Source: Aselliscus stoliczkanus
Lineage: Eukaryota; Chordata; Mammalia; Chiroptera; Hipposideridae
Length of the DNA: 64,000 bases
NCBI GenBank assembly: GCA_033961575.1
Contig: CM066728.1
Coordinates: 99,648,852-99,712,851 of the forward strand
Direction of reading: 5' to 3'
Part shown: one piece after another, positions 23,299-36,655 of the stretch
How the letters are laid out: the number at the start of each line of letters is the position of its first letter
How positions within the stretch are numbered: position 1 is the stretch's first letter
Program-made: the position numbers and the translations under genes
Notes under the pieces: model-generated
Told to the model about the DNA's origin: nothing
What the model saw: the letters and a program-made list of their open reading frames with translations, nothing else
Databases searched by the model: none

Positions 23299-24714
23299 CA
23301 TTTTATTCTTTTTTAAGTGGACCATCTGGATTTGGCATTCCTACACAATGTTCCTTCGGCTCTCTACAGGGGTTATTTGATCTTTACATTAGACTTTTGG
23401 CTTAAAGAAAAATTTCATAACATATATGAAACAAACATATGGAGAGTTCTATAAGTAATATATAATGACAAAGTTTGAGCTATAACTATTTAAAATATTA
23501 CTGAAGCTATAGATAAGTTGCTTTATTAGTTAAATATAATCATAGTCAGTGAGATTTCCCAATCAAAATATAATATAGAGACTACTTTGATCCACAGTAA
23601 TTTGTTAAGAAAACACTTGATTTAAATTTTAGAGAAGATAGTTGAAAAAGAGATAAATTACATATTTCATAAATCTTTGTACTACAGTGTTGGCATGACC
23701 TTAACATAATATTTTAAAGGAAATATTAAGCCTGATTGTAAAATGTAAAAACAAACAAACAAACAAACAAAAACGGACTGATTTGGAGGTGGGAGTAGCA
23801 TTCTAGGGGCTAAGCAATGTGTTTGGTTGGATGAATTAAAAGGTCATTCAGGAAATTTGGGCAAAATGGTGGACCCCAGAGTACTGTAGGGGCAGCCAGT
23901 ATAGTACTGAAAATAAGATGGTGAGAAAGTAGGCTGAGCGTCTGTTACCAGCAAGATGTTCAAATGATGTGGAAAATGTCATACAGAATATCATCCCCTA
24001 GAAGTTGACAAGAAAGTGGCTCTTTCGACCAAAGCAGCAGAATTAAATGCCAATCTTTGCCTCAGCTCCTGGAGAAAATGATGATGTCTCAGCAAGAGTT
24101 TCCAGAGAGCAGTGAGTGATGCAGGTTTTAGAGAATGCTGGCCAGGGCAGCAAACGGGCAAGACACTTGCTGTGCTTAACAAATTAGGCCAGTACCCAAC
24201 ATGTGGTAGAGGGCATTGTAGGAAAGAAAGCTCTCTCTAGATTTGGAGGGTAAAGACTCTGGCAAGTGTGGAAAAGGGCATAAAACGAAAAGCAAGGTAT
24301 ATATCACTGACCATGAAGCAATGGCTGTGGGTAGGAAAACAATGGGGACTCGAGAAAGACACATGCTGGACTGAGACAGACCTTTGCCTGTGCTACATTA
24401 CCAGAGTATCCCTATTATATTTTTAGATTAAACATGGTAGTTATAATTTCATACACTTGTTCTTAAATAACAGTATATTAAATACACATTTTCACTCACA
24501 GTATCTGAATTCCATTATTCTCAAAAAAACCCTTCTGCCATCTTTGAAAGACTAAAATGTAGGAGTTTCTCCAGGTAATTGCTACATGGTTTAGATAGAT
24601 TTTACTGCATTATTAGTAACAAGAATTCAGTGCCTGTATCACAATTATAAGCATTGTTAAAATATTGAATAAATGTTCACCTTTGTAGAGCAAAATATTA
24701 ATTAATTCAGAAAA
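23299..24714. other. Unique DNA with (AAAC)n; no gene
   Basis: A CAAA run sits at about 23751-23775. The 23800-24390 stretch is less AT-rich and has a 63-codon minus-strand frame (23991-24182), but I recognise no protein or repeat family in it. Confidence 0.4.
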
Positions 24715-24930
24715 GACATGTGCTTTAGAGTGAGATACCTGGATTTGATTCACACTTTTGTGTTTCTAATCTTTGTAACCCCACAATATTTAGTTAATTT
24801 TTTTGTATCTCAATTTCTTGAAATATATAAAGTATGAATAATAAACTATATCATGCAAGTTTATTATCAGTACAAAATTGGATAATATATGTGAAATGCT
24901 GAACACAGTATATGATATAGAAAAAATATT
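24715..24930 (+). repeat. MIR SINE, decayed
   Basis: 'GCTTTAGAGTGAGATACCTG', 'GATTTGATTCACACTTTTGT', 'TTTTTTTGTATCTCAATTTC' and 'GATAATATATGTGAAATGCT' followed by 'GAACACAGTATATGATATAG' match MIR blocks in the plus orientation. Confidence 0.55.
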
Positions 24931-25130
24931 CAGCTTTGAGCTGCTGTTGTCATCGATGCTTCTATTTCAATTAATAGTTGTCCGAAAATGAGTTAAGAAA
25001 AGACTTTCTGTGTAAGATGTCAATTTATTTATTTCAAATGCTTAAAATAGTACAGATCACAAGTTATTTTCGCTCCTAACAATTTTTACTGAGTAGTGAG
25101 AAAGTGGATTTGAAGTTTGATTGTCTAAAA

Positions 25131-25177
<47 letters not shown>

Positions 25178-25178
25178 T
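25131..25178. repeat. (TATC)n microsatellite
   Basis: About twelve uninterrupted TATC units. Tetranucleotide runs of this length are usually polymorphic. Confidence 0.95.
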
Positions 25179-28100
25179 TAAATGTATTTAAAATTTTAAT
25201 GAATGCTCATTTATGTATACCATAAATATTTTTCAGAACTGGTAAGTTAAAACATATACTCCAGCTGTAAAGGCAAGAATATAAAGACAGCATTTCTCCT
25301 GTTATCAATTCTCTTAAAATGTTTAATGTAGCATATCTTAATTTTTCACACATTATTAGATCAGAAGGTGATATCTCTGTTTAAATGCTAGAATTTATTT
25401 TTCAGTAAACAAAGAAGCAGGTTTAGGAAGTGTTCAAGAACATTCAAGTAATACAAAGCTTTCTATATTTCATTGTCTTCTTACTTCTTTTCAAAATCCC
25501 ATGACAATAAATATGGTTGCTTTTTATTTTTAGATCCCAGGAAGTATAAATTTTCCAAGCACAAAGGGCACAAAGTCTGCCTTAAATATTTCTTTGTGTT
25601 GCTGAGTGTAAAATTGGTTTCAGAAAGAAAATTGCTGACATTAAGCAAGCAACTAACTTGGCCAATGATTGCAACATATTTTTTTTTTTATGATGCTGTG
25701 AGATGTACTAGAAAAAGGACTTTTCAGACCCTGAAACACTGTCCCTCTATATTCAGAGAAATTGAATAAATTAAAACATTATGCCTGAGCTAGAATTCTT
25801 GACTTACAGAACATGGAAATAGAAGAACAGGCTTCTGATCTTTCCTCCTCTTCAATAGACTGACAGTTTTTTGCCTCCTTTTCTTTGTCAGTGAAGGTCG
25901 TAAGATAACATACTTTAACTTTTTCAGATATTAGAGAATTGATCGCAACAAAATATTTTCTGTAGACAAATGTTTTAGGTGAAAACTGTTTTTCCTTCAA
26001 TACAGTGCTTCACATAGCTTCAACTTTGATTTTTAAATTATATTTTGTATAAATAATAAGTTATACCTCATTACTGATACGTCGTAATTGTATTAGGCTT
26101 GTGATAATGTTACCTTTCAAATGATTTAATAATAACTGTGTTAGGTTATTTGAGGTTGTAAGGATTGGAGACATGGGTATGTCACACAAATAACTTTTAC
26201 TACTGTATGTGTTATAGGAAATAAAGAACAGCAATGATCTCGTAGATAACCCTGATGAAGACCAAACCACCCTAAGGAAAAAACAGTAGCTCTTGGTGCT
26301 AAAAAAAAACAAAACACATTCATAAATTGACGCTGCATTGATGGTGCCTGTGGAGATTGTCTTCACATTTTCTCTATTTCTCACTTTACTATTTTTTCAT
26401 CAGGACCTATTCTAGTTTAATAAAAGCAATGACCTTTTGGAAGTGGCTAATTTACCTATCATGAGAATTCTTCCTCAACCTAGTTCCTTATCATGATCAC
26501 ATCGTGGCTATCTATTCCCTGTCTCTGCCCCTGGAACACCAGTCACCACAACCTAATGTCTCTCGCTTATCTATTGCCTTAATCCATTGGATCTTTCCAT
26601 TCAAGACAAGACTCACAGTTATATACAGTGTCTCCTGCCTCATGTTTCAAGCTTAATGTGTCATCTTAATCCACTTTTCAGCTTTTGTCCCTATTACAAA
26701 CTGCTACTTCTCTTCTATATTTTACATCCAAATTAACCAGAGTTCACTGTTGTTCAACAAATGACAAATTTTGCCAGGCATTGATATAAGGCAAAAAGAT
26801 ATAGACCTAAGTATAGCACTTGCACTGCATTTGCAATCAGGGTTCCGATTAGGTCACTAAAAAACTATCTTTCCTGGTATGCAGATCTCTCTTGCAAAAC
26901 TACTCAGTACCCATTCAAAAAGTTAGTGGCCCCTGGAATCACATTGCACCTGTTGATGTAATCAAGTCTGGGCAAAGTGGCAGGATTTTCTTTTCAGCTT
27001 TTCTCTGTAGGGAACATGGTTACAGCTCAAACAGAAAGCCCCATCTCTTACTCCACAAACAAGTGATTTAGAATAAATATGAGCTTCCAATAAAATATAA
27101 TAAAGTGATGCTTTGACAAGAAATAGATTATGTGTTATTTTATCTTAGTTTTATTTTAAAAATTCATGCATTTGCTTCACATTGGTTTTCTTCAATATTG
27201 TGCCTAAATGGATGCAAAATCAAATTCACTTTGACGTTACAGGCTGCAAATATGAAAATTATATTTTCACTGCATGTCCAGACATTTCTAAATGTTCAGT
27301 CTTCCCAATTCTCCCTTTTTTTTTAAATGGTTTTCAGGAAACCCCTTCTCATGACAACCCTTTTCTTGTAAAGATTACAATCTGACAATGTTACACTCAC
27401 AGTTTTAAACCTTTAAATGAATACAAAAATCTACATATAAAGTCATCTAGTCAGAGCTTTACTTGTCTCTTTCTGGATGCTGCACTGTAGCTTTAGAGTT
27501 ACAGCCTAGGATTTCCACCAAGACATTTTCATTTAACACATCCCAAAGTGAGTGTTTCCAATGAAATCTTTACAGCGGGTTTCTTTAACATGAAGCACAA
27601 AGCTCCCTGTACAACTTAAGTTCAGGAAAAACATATTATTGTAAATCCCTCATTTCAAATCTTGGTTTAATCTTTTAGTTTATTATCTAGTTTTCTCTGG
27701 TAAAGATCTTCATATATTTCTAAACTAAACATTCTATTCTGTCATTTGTATCAGTAGAATGGGCTATACCATAGCAGTAATAAACAACCTCCCAATCTCA
27801 GAAAAAAAAAAGTGTCTAATACAGGGGACTTAATCACCTATAGAGACAGCTGATGAAAACTCCATCATGACTCAGGCCAGTACAGCTCATAGGAGCCTCT
27901 TTAGGGACCTTGAATAAATCCCTTCTGTGAAAATGCCATTGCACAAAACAAATGAGACAGCCTCAGTGAAACATATGCAGGGTGGGGTACCGCCATCTTA
28001 TTATTTCCATAGAGGGAGAAAAACTGAAGTGTTTATGAGCAGCCCTAAAATTTACATTATTGATAAAATTTCTATTTAGTATACTGCCAGTCATAGAACC

Positions 28101-28379
28101 CAGGAGTATACTAATTTTTTTTTTCCTTTTAAAATATCGTATATCTGTTAAGTAATCACTGTTAGAATATTCAACTAAGTACGGAAAACCTAGTGCTTCT
28201 ATTTAGTTTGATTTTTTTCATATTTTGTGAATCAAAATGAAACTTTGCCAAATGTTATCATAAAATCAATAAGCTGAAAGCCCATGGCATTTAATTATTT
28301 AAAAGAAAGAATCAGGAGGCTTAGGAAATATAATAAAGAACTGTCTTTAAATGACCTCCAAATCCTTTCCAAACTGTCT
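25179..28379. other. Unique AT-rich DNA; no gene
   Basis: I see no exon. The overlapping short frames at 25473-25769, 26061-26384, 27132-27326 and 27182-27385 show no recognisable protein and no mutual support. The pyrimidine-rich part at about 26430-26720 might be an old LINE-2 piece, but this is not supportable. Confidence 0.4.
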
Positions 28380-28610
28380 CAATCCTAATAGTCAAGTGGA
28401 TTCACTATTAATTACTACTATGACTGTGGGCAAATTACTCAACTTTCCTGTGCCTCAGCTTTCTAAATTCTTCAATGGGAACCATTAAAACCCTCAATTA
28501 AATGATTGGTTTGAGAATTAAATTAGGTAATGTGTGTAAATCTCCCTGTTGTTCCATAGGGGGAATGGCTGGAGAATGTCAGCTAATACTCTATGAAAAT
28601 GGGATCATAC
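28380..28610 (+). repeat. MIR SINE
   Basis: 'GACTGTGGGCAAATTACTCA', 'ACTTTCCTGTGCCTCAGCTT', 'CTTCAATGGGAACCATTAAA' and 'GAGAATTAAATTAGGTAATG' match the MIR core and right part in order. Confidence 0.65.
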
Positions 28611-29430
28611 CTCATACATTATTTTGCAAATGCCTCCATTTGCTTAAACCTGTATAGTAAATAATAGCTTCAGGTTAATACATGCAGATTGAGTTATCAT
28701 CTTAATAACTAGAAAATTTCCCATTGTAAGTGTACAAAAATGATTCTGCCAATTTCCTATTCAGAGATGTCTCTCAATTTTGCTTTGCTCTTTTGCCACC
28801 ATAGGAGATGCTGCAAAAATATTCTTGTATATTCAACTTTACATATCAGTGTATTTATTTCTGTAGGACAGATTCTCAATTTAGCTACTTGGTTATAGGA
28901 TACAAACCCTATTGAGTTGAACAAATACCTGCATTTTGTTTTCTCAAAATGTAGCAATTTACAATTAATTGTGGTCTGTGAGAATCTCCTGGTTTCTGAA
29001 AATCCCTTAAGAAATGCTTTCTTAGTCTTATATACCCATAGATTTATGACATTTCTGCATGCACGTATTTAATAAAGCAACATATAATTTGCCAGAGAGA
29101 TCAACAGTGCCTGGAACTCTATAATTGCACAATATATTTTAGTTAAAATATTCTAATTATGCCAATGACGGACATATAATTTTATGAAACAATTATAAAA
29201 CTATAAATATACTGTTTATAATATTTCAAGCCTAACCAAAACAAACAAAAAAACCCCACTAGTCTGAATGTAAAGAAGTAAACAGACATTAACATTATTG
29301 TTTTCATTAGCTGTACATCCAATATATATTTACTTAAATTCTGTCGTTGAGTTCACTCATTTATTGACTTGACACAATCAGTGCTTTAATTCAAGACCAT
29401 AAATTATGTTGTTTTTCTTATTATTTTCTT

Positions 29431-29449
29431 TATATATATATATATATAT
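29431..29449. repeat. (TA)n microsatellite
   Basis: About nine TA units. Confidence 0.85.
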
Positions 29450-29847
29450 GGCACATAGTTTAAATTAATATTTGAAGATAATATATTGTTAAATAAATCA
29501 CATAAAAATAAAACCTACATGTACGACATATATTTCTATCATACATCCAGCAAATTGTTAAAAGTACAGTTCTTATTCAGTCAAGGTTATGTCACAAAGA
29601 AAAACATATCTAGAAGTCTTTGAAAAGCATAAATCATTTCTTTAATATATGGTTTATTAATTTCCTAATTCCACAGAAAGTTTACTATTGAATATTCTCA
29701 TACTGCTGATTTCCAGAGCACAAATTGTGAAAATTTTAAAATAAAGAGAGAGATTTCTATGTCTAACAATGACTTATACACTTAACTTTGATTCATCCAC
29801 ATGACATGTAACTAAATTTCACGAACAAAGCATACACATTGACTTTA

Positions 29848-30006
29848 TAATTATATATATAATATATATTGTATATACTATATATAATAATATATATAAT
29901 TATATTATATATGTGTTTTTGTATATAATTTGTACGTATATAAAATCTATATATGTAAGTATAATATATAACTACAGTATAATAATGATATATAGTGTAT
30001 ATAATT
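29848..30006. repeat. TA-rich low-complexity tract
   Basis: About 160 bases of near-pure A/T with interleaved ATAT palindromes; expected to form cruciform-like structures readily. No gene. Confidence 0.85.
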
Positions 30007-31652
30007 GTAAAGTTGATGTTAATCTCTCTTCTGCCTTCCTCCTCATCCCCTTTATTGCTTATTCCTTCCTCTGCACTTTAGAGTAGAAGCCCCGTCCTAA
30101 AAATCACTCCCCTCTTGATCCTACTTGCTTATTCATCTGCGATGCTATTTATTCTTCCCCTTTTCCTTTCACTTTGGAATATGAGAGAAAAAAAATCTCG
30201 CTTCAGCAAATTTGATAGTAAAATAATAACTTGTCATTTCAAAATATGTATATATAAATATAAAATTGTTAAGCTGATGTGCGTATATCAGATTACATGG
30301 TTAGGTATTACCATTTTGTATTTTACAGAATTCATTTAATGTGAGCAGGATATTTTATATACATGTAAGCAATCCAAATACACCAGATTTGTTCTGCAGG
30401 AAAATGTAGAGTAAAATTTCCATCATACTTATCCTCACCATTGCATTCGTTTTTCAGTCATATGCTCCCAGCAGTCATCATGATTATCAGAACTTTGATT
30501 GTTGATTAAGTATTCATATAACTCAAAAGATCAATCTATTTTTTAATAGCAAGAACTCAGTAGTTGCTGGCCAGCCCAACAGTCTCCACTTATAGGGGAC
30601 AATATCAGAAGACACCTCACCCAAATGACTTGTCCATTAAAACATTATAAATTGATTGATGCTGCTGAGTCAATACTTGATATCATTCACTTATGATTGC
30701 CTCAGATATGACTGAATCTTTAACACACAAAAATTTTATTCTCAAATTAACTCAAGGCATATGCACATATCAGTAACTACATCAAGTGAAGTTTTTGATA
30801 ACATTTAGATCATGCCAGTCATGATATTTGGAGATTTCTTAATATGTTTAAGGCTTAATTGAAATTGAACAAGGTCAAAATAAACTATTGTAAGTGTTAA
30901 ACAAAACAGAACTGAAGAGTAATTAAAAGCAAAATGGAAATTTGTGTTTGATGGTGAAGGGTGCAGCAATGCAGAGCAACACTATTAACATCAAAGGTCC
31001 CACCTCCTTCTAATCATTTCACTCTTCTTCATATAGCTGTTACCTCATAGTCCAAACATTTCTATCAGCCTAAGCTCCTACATCACTTCTGCATCCATAA
31101 GGAGTAAGGAAGAGCAAAAGAAGAACACACCAGACACTTTATAAAGAAACTTCCTGGAAGTCACATACATCACTTTGATACCATTACCCTGAACTTAATT
31201 ACTTGACTCAAATTATCATCAAGGGAAGCATGGAAATTCAATCATTATTCTTCAGTGAACATTTGTCAAACTAAGTATGAATTGTTACTAGGAATGAAGG
31301 GAAGAATAGATGCTGAGGATGGCCAGGAGTCACTACACACAGGCCTTTAGGGATGTCCTCCAGAATAGAATAATGTGTTGGCTAAATGTTTTAAAATAAT
31401 AAAACAGGGGCAATAAAGGCTAAATTAGGAAGTGGTATAAATATGAGGAAGATGTAAAAATCCGTATTTTGTGGTCAAAGATGTGAGGTGGGTACTTGAA
31501 AATCTTTTAGGAATTACAATTCTGAGTGTTTTAAGATTTGAGATGTGTTTCTGCCATTAGGTCCTGACTCGATGTATAATCAATCTTAGGCACAGAAATT
31601 AAATGCTTCCTAACTGTGTTCTGATGTGTAAAATAGGTGTGTCAAACTCAGA

Positions 31653-31712
31653 AGTTCCGGGGCCCCTGGCTTCCCAAGCCAGCACTTCACCACTGCACCA
31701 CTCAGCCAGCCC
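31653..31712 (-). repeat. Tailless 5' head of a bat SINE
   Basis: On the minus strand it reads GGGGCTGGCTGAGTGGTGCA and on to 'GAAGCCAGGGGCCCCGG', then stops. The B box, body and A tail of the family are absent, yet a 10-bp direct repeat (CAAACTCAGA, 31643-31652 and 31713-31722) flanks the piece. The insert is therefore a real integration of only the tRNA-like 5' part, not a later deletion of an ordinary copy that would have removed one duplication. Confidence 0.75.
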
Positions 31713-34419
31713 CAAACTCAGACATTTTAAAAGGCAGTTTGAATGATTGGTATGAGTCATTGTCCTTGAGCTCAAACACACCCCTGTTTGAGTCTCTGGT
31801 CATGAACACTTGAATACAAATGTTAATAAGGTTGAGAGTTAATGTTGATGTTGTGAAGAGAGGTAATTATTCACATTCCTGATTCTCTGTGTCAAGATCA
31901 TAATTTAAACTGCTATGAAGTTAGAGGGATGATGTGATGGAAGCGTAGACTATCAAGACTATTTATGATTCCATTTTATAAATCAACACCCCGTATAAAA
32001 ATTTAATTATTGATCACTAAACTCAAATAGCTACTGATAATATTTACTGACATTAAGTGCTGCAAAATCATGAAAAATGCGTACAAGAGACCAGAACCAT
32101 GAAAACTAAAGAGCAGACATCATAATAAGGGCAGGGATTCACAAAAGTGTTTGAAGAGACTTTAGCTCAGGTTTTTCAATAGTCATATGAACAGAGTACA
32201 GCTTTAGGATGATAGCGAATATAGGGTAGACATTCCCCTGGGAAATTAGCTAAGTAAAATCTATTAGTTTATTCAATTGACCCTGTTTTCCTAGATAAAT
32301 TACCTGTGATAGCACCAGACACATTCTGCTTAGGAGAATCTTGACTAGAAATACAGTGATTACAGATACTCTCAGTACATTTAAGGTCCACTTGTCTGGA
32401 TATATATTTTATGGACATGATCTTATGATGAAAATGGACTTTGTAAGCACACCTATTTTAACCCATGTTCTGTACTAAGGGGGATTATTAACGCTGTATT
32501 CCTTCTTTTCGACTATCTGTTCACAATGGCATTTTCTTAATAACAGAATCAAAGCTAAAAATGACCTGATGAGAACATCTATTCCCTGTTTCCATAGAAA
32601 TCTCCCCCACCAAATCCCCAAAAGAGGAAACATGAGCCTCTAAGATTTAAGAAAGCCTTCAATTTAAGAGCCAATATGATTTTTTTCCAAGCAGATTATT
32701 TTTCAGTGCAAAGAATGTTTGAAAACAGTATCCGTTCAACTTCCCTTGAGCTGTTAGATATAACATAAAGTAAACTGTCTCAAAATAAAGCTATCATACT
32801 TCATGAGGTAATACTTCAAAACTTCTTAAAGCAGAACATAGTTTGAATCCTAAAAATATAAAGGAGCTTATCTTAAAATAATTTTAAATAAAAATATGTA
32901 TTTTCCATAATTTAGGTATAACATTTTTCAACTTCCAGACATAAAATAAGTCATGCCATTGTCTTTTCTAAAGGAGTTAAACACTTGTGATAGAACCATC
33001 AATTAGCCATTAGACCAGGTTCCCTGTACCCTAGGCAAATCAGACAGCAAAACACTGAAAAATCTAAAACTTTATATATCAAAATGAATTGTTTTTCTCT
33101 ACTTTGCCTCAGAAATGGAATGGAATGAACTGCTTCCAGAAATAAAGGAAGATGAATTAAATGTATAATACATTTCTATCATAAGTAACTGTATTCTGTG
33201 CTCCTTGGCAGGAAGAAGGATGTACTGTGTATATGTGTGTGTGGATGGGTGGGTGGTGGTGGGGTTATTACTTGCAAAGAGAAGTACAGGACTGCCGTGC
33301 CCTGACATTCTAAATTTCCAAGCATTGAAATGTATGAAACCTGTAGCAACTGTGATCCTAAGCTTAATAAATCACGTAATATACAGGATAGTTACAAAGA
33401 ATAATAACAAATTATCATCCAAGGAAATAATGTCAAAGTGCCTGCTGGAGGTACAATTAATGCAAAAAGTATGTAGAGGTTTGCTGACATTAATCATAAA
33501 TGGAGAAATATGTTTTGATTTTAAAACTGTCCTCCAGAAAGGTAGTCCAGTCAAATTTAAGCACCAGGTCATAATGTATTTAGTCAAGGGTACCATACAG
33601 TAAAACCAGTGATGAAAAAAAAATTGACCTGAAGAAATGAACAGTTATTACATTAGATAAAATTCAAAGTCATGACTCATGTATTTATAATTTGAGATAT
33701 ATAGTGATTATCTTCAATTTGTATCATTCTTACATACTTAAATGTAATTCTTATAGTGTTTAATACAAACCACATAGTCATACTATATTCAGTTTGAGGG
33801 AAGATAAACTATAGTTCTTGATGAGAAGGCTAAGTTTGCATTTACAGGGTGGCAATGGGTCACCCATACTCTATTCCCTTTTATTCTAGTATATAGAACA
33901 TTTCTCAACTGTTCCAGCAATTACATTGATTTATTCAGTTTTGTGTATTTATATTTATTTTTCACTCATTTAAGAAGTCATTTAACTATAGAATGATAAG
34001 TAATATTATGCCAAGTTTTCAATCATGTTTCAAATCTACTCTCCCCTTTTTGTTATTCTTTTCATTCATTTTTTAAAAATTAATTTGCTTGTGCTACTAC
34101 AAAAGCTTCTTAGCAATCTTGTGTTCCTCTAGTATTATCACTTTGACATCATTTCTTCCCCATTGCTTGTGGAATTATTTACTGAAACAAAATTTTGATC
34201 AATCAGTTATTTTAGTATGTTTTAGGATGTTGCTTGACCTAAGTTTTAAATCCATTATGTCACAGAGAGTCTTTATAAATTTAGTTCCAGATAACTTTTC
34301 TACCTTTACTTCCCACTAAGAAGTCTTTTCACACTACATGCCTGCTGCTGGACACTGCTTTTCACTTCCTATAAATCAAAATCTACATGATTCCTGTCGT
34401 TTGTCAACTATAGAACTTT
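31713..34419. other. Unique AT-rich DNA; no gene
   Basis: A 132-codon plus-strand frame (33205-33603) overlaps a 74-codon minus-strand frame (33372-33596). Neither has a recognisable domain, and the plus-strand frame starts in a GTGTGTGGATGGGTGG simple tract. I see no support for a gene. Confidence 0.4.
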
Positions 34420-34715
34420 CCTGAAAAACACTTATCTTCCCTTTTTAAGATGTTGACCCTTTAAATCTTAGCTCAATTTTGCTATCTGACTAGTTATTTC
34501 CTAACGTCCAGAACCTGGTAGATTTAAGCAAAAGTCTTCTAGGCTTACATGTCACATTGGATATTCTACTATCAAAGAATTTATCATTTTGTACAGTGAT
34601 TTTTTTACTTGATCTTTCTTTCTCCACCCAAACTTATGTCACACTGACTAGTATCTAGTAATACTCCTTATATAGAAAGAATTCAATGAATGTTTATTGG
34701 CTAATAAATTTATTT
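34420..34715 (+). repeat. Possible LINE-2 3' fragment
   Basis: The end 'AAAGAATTCAATGAATGTTT' plus 'ATTGGCTAATAAAT' resembles the L2 terminus (…ctcaataaatatttgttgaatgaatg). The upstream pyrimidine-rich text fits loosely. Low certainty. Confidence 0.3.
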
Positions 34716-36474
34716 GATTAATTTATTTAAAAATTGCATAATACATTTAAAAACATTTTATATTGAATGTAAGTTCATTATATTAGCCATGATTTTTTGT
34801 AAATCTTTTAATCAAAACATACTAGGAATGTTGAAGGCTATGTGATAGCTCTATAAAGCAATTCCTCAGAAATCTTATAGACTGAGAAAATATCAACCTA
34901 ATGCTTTTTTTAAAGTTTCATTTATTTTGAAAAGAAGCTAAACGTGAATATTCTCTAGTAGAAATTTTAATTTCACAAGCTGGGGACAGTACCCTAGGAA
35001 TATTCCTCTTGTATAAATTCTATATTTCAATACAAGAAATAAAAAGTCACTTTTCTCATGATTTTGTTTTTGTTTTTTAAGCAGTTGTTATTGAGCTCAC
35101 TGGACTGAAAATGCAATGAACGTCTTCATTTCACTGCCAAGCTATTCATCTGTACTAGAGTGAAAAGAGTGGAGTGCTAATATCTTGATAGCCCAACCAC
35201 TTTGTCAAAAGTGGAAAGACTGCCAAATTTGCATTGCAAAATAAAACATGTTTACCCCTGATTGGCTGCTAGAGAAAATAATTTGTTTTCACAAATATTT
35301 ATGTTTCAACACGTCTCAAAAAAAAGTAGAATATTCCTAGGGGAAAAAAAATAACCCATGCAGTCTCTAATTTCCTTTTCCCACTCATCTTTGTTTCCTC
35401 TGTAAAGCAAATCTTCAGTACAAGCCCTCAATGCCCTGGAGTAGGAGCTCGTGTTGGACTGTGCAAGGCTGGAGTTGACCCATGACCCTTGAGAGTGGAG
35501 GAGCACTGAGAAATGCCCTGCTTTTTGGAAAATGAAATCTGGCACAACTGGAAAAGTGGCAAACAATTACATGGGAAATAAATGAAAAGAAACAGTCAAA
35601 GAGGATGAAAAGCTGAGCGTGAGGAAATGGGAAAGAAACCACGGAATCCAATCGAATTTAGAGAATTGAAGTAGGGCTGGGAATCAAAGTTGGGAGAAAT
35701 TTCCTGAAGTGCTTTAAGATTACACAGTGGCCACCTACATAGGAAATGTAACTTGTAACATGGACAGGGAGAAAATTACAAATGGCAGAAAACTGGCCTG
35801 GATAATCAATAAAGTAGTAAATATTCACAAGTCTTGAATTTAATACGAGAAAGACAAGTCGGAAAATGACTCAAATAAATCATCTTTCCTTTTCAAACTG
35901 AACTATATAAGTAAAAGTATAATTTCTATATTTACCAATGTGTTTTCCATGGTATGAACATTTTCTGGAAATTTGTCTACTGTTAAAAATACACATTTTA
36001 ATTTAGTCGAATGAAGAGTTAAAACTTATCCAAATGTAATGTATATTTCCTTAAAGATTACTAACATAATTCCTAAATTTTAACAATTCTTTCAAGTATT
36101 AATTAGGCATTTAAGATATTACTTACTCTAAGCCTACTTAGATCACACTTTGAGTGTCTTCAAGAAAGCAATTTTTATAATTAATTCTGAAAAAGAAAAT
36201 ACCAAGGAAAACAAATAGGACTCTGTCAGTAATGCCGGATAAATGGTTTAAGAATTTCCCCTCCTGCTGAGACCTACCACCATTTATGATGTAGTCAGTA
36301 ATACTTTCAACTTGCAAGCTCAGTCCTGTCAAGTGTTGTGTGGCTACAGAGGACCTAGACTCATGAGCCTGCAGGATCTGACAATGTACTGTGGCCACCA
36401 CTTCAGAATCTGGCAGGCCTGCTGAGAGTTAATGGTACTGGGTGACTTAGGAAGGTGCAGTCGTTTTACAATCC
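34716..36474. other. Unique DNA; possible conserved non-coding stretch near 35.1-35.3 kb
   Basis: No gene recognised. Around 35090-35290 the text ('TTTGCATTGCAAAATAAAAC', 'CCTGATTGGCTGCTAGAGAA') is non-repetitive and contains a CCAAT-like box on the minus strand, so it could be regulatory. The two minus-strand frames at 35306-35651 are not recognisable proteins. Confidence 0.35.
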
Positions 36475-36655
36475 AGTAATCCTCAATTCAGAGTGCATAG
36501 GAAACATCTGGAGGAACCGTTATACATTCAGGTACCCGGGTCTGGACTCCAGCTACTCAATTTGATAGGTCTGGAGTTGGACCCAGGAACCTGCTTATAT
36601 AACTACCTCAGGTAATTCTTCTGGAGTCATCTAAGGATCATAATCATTCTATCAG
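36475..36655 (+). repeat. MER5A hAT-Charlie element
   Basis: 'CAGTAATCCTCAATTCAGAG' at the left, 'GGGTCTGGACTCCAGCTACT', 'CAATTTGATAGGTCTGGAGT' in the centre and 'CAGGTAATTCTTCTGGAGTC' at the right follow the MER5A consensus over nearly its full ~190 bp. Confidence 0.75.

Larger units (their letters stand above)
28611..31652. other. Unique AT-rich DNA; no gene
   Basis: Holds a (TA)n run at 29431-29449 and a long TA-rich tract at about 29848-30006. No coding sequence or named repeat recognised. Confidence 0.45.

Noticed and set aside
23800..24390. Processed pseudogene or exon
   Set aside because: The composition is less AT-rich than its flanks, but I found no protein resemblance, splice sites or A tail.
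25131..25178. CRISPR-like or regulatory array
   Set aside because: The unit is a 4-bp microsatellite without spacers, and the genome is mammalian.
33205..33603. 132-codon plus-strand open frame as a gene
   Set aside because: No motif, starts in a simple GT/GGT-rich tract, and a 74-codon frame overlaps on the other strand. No splice or promoter context supports it.
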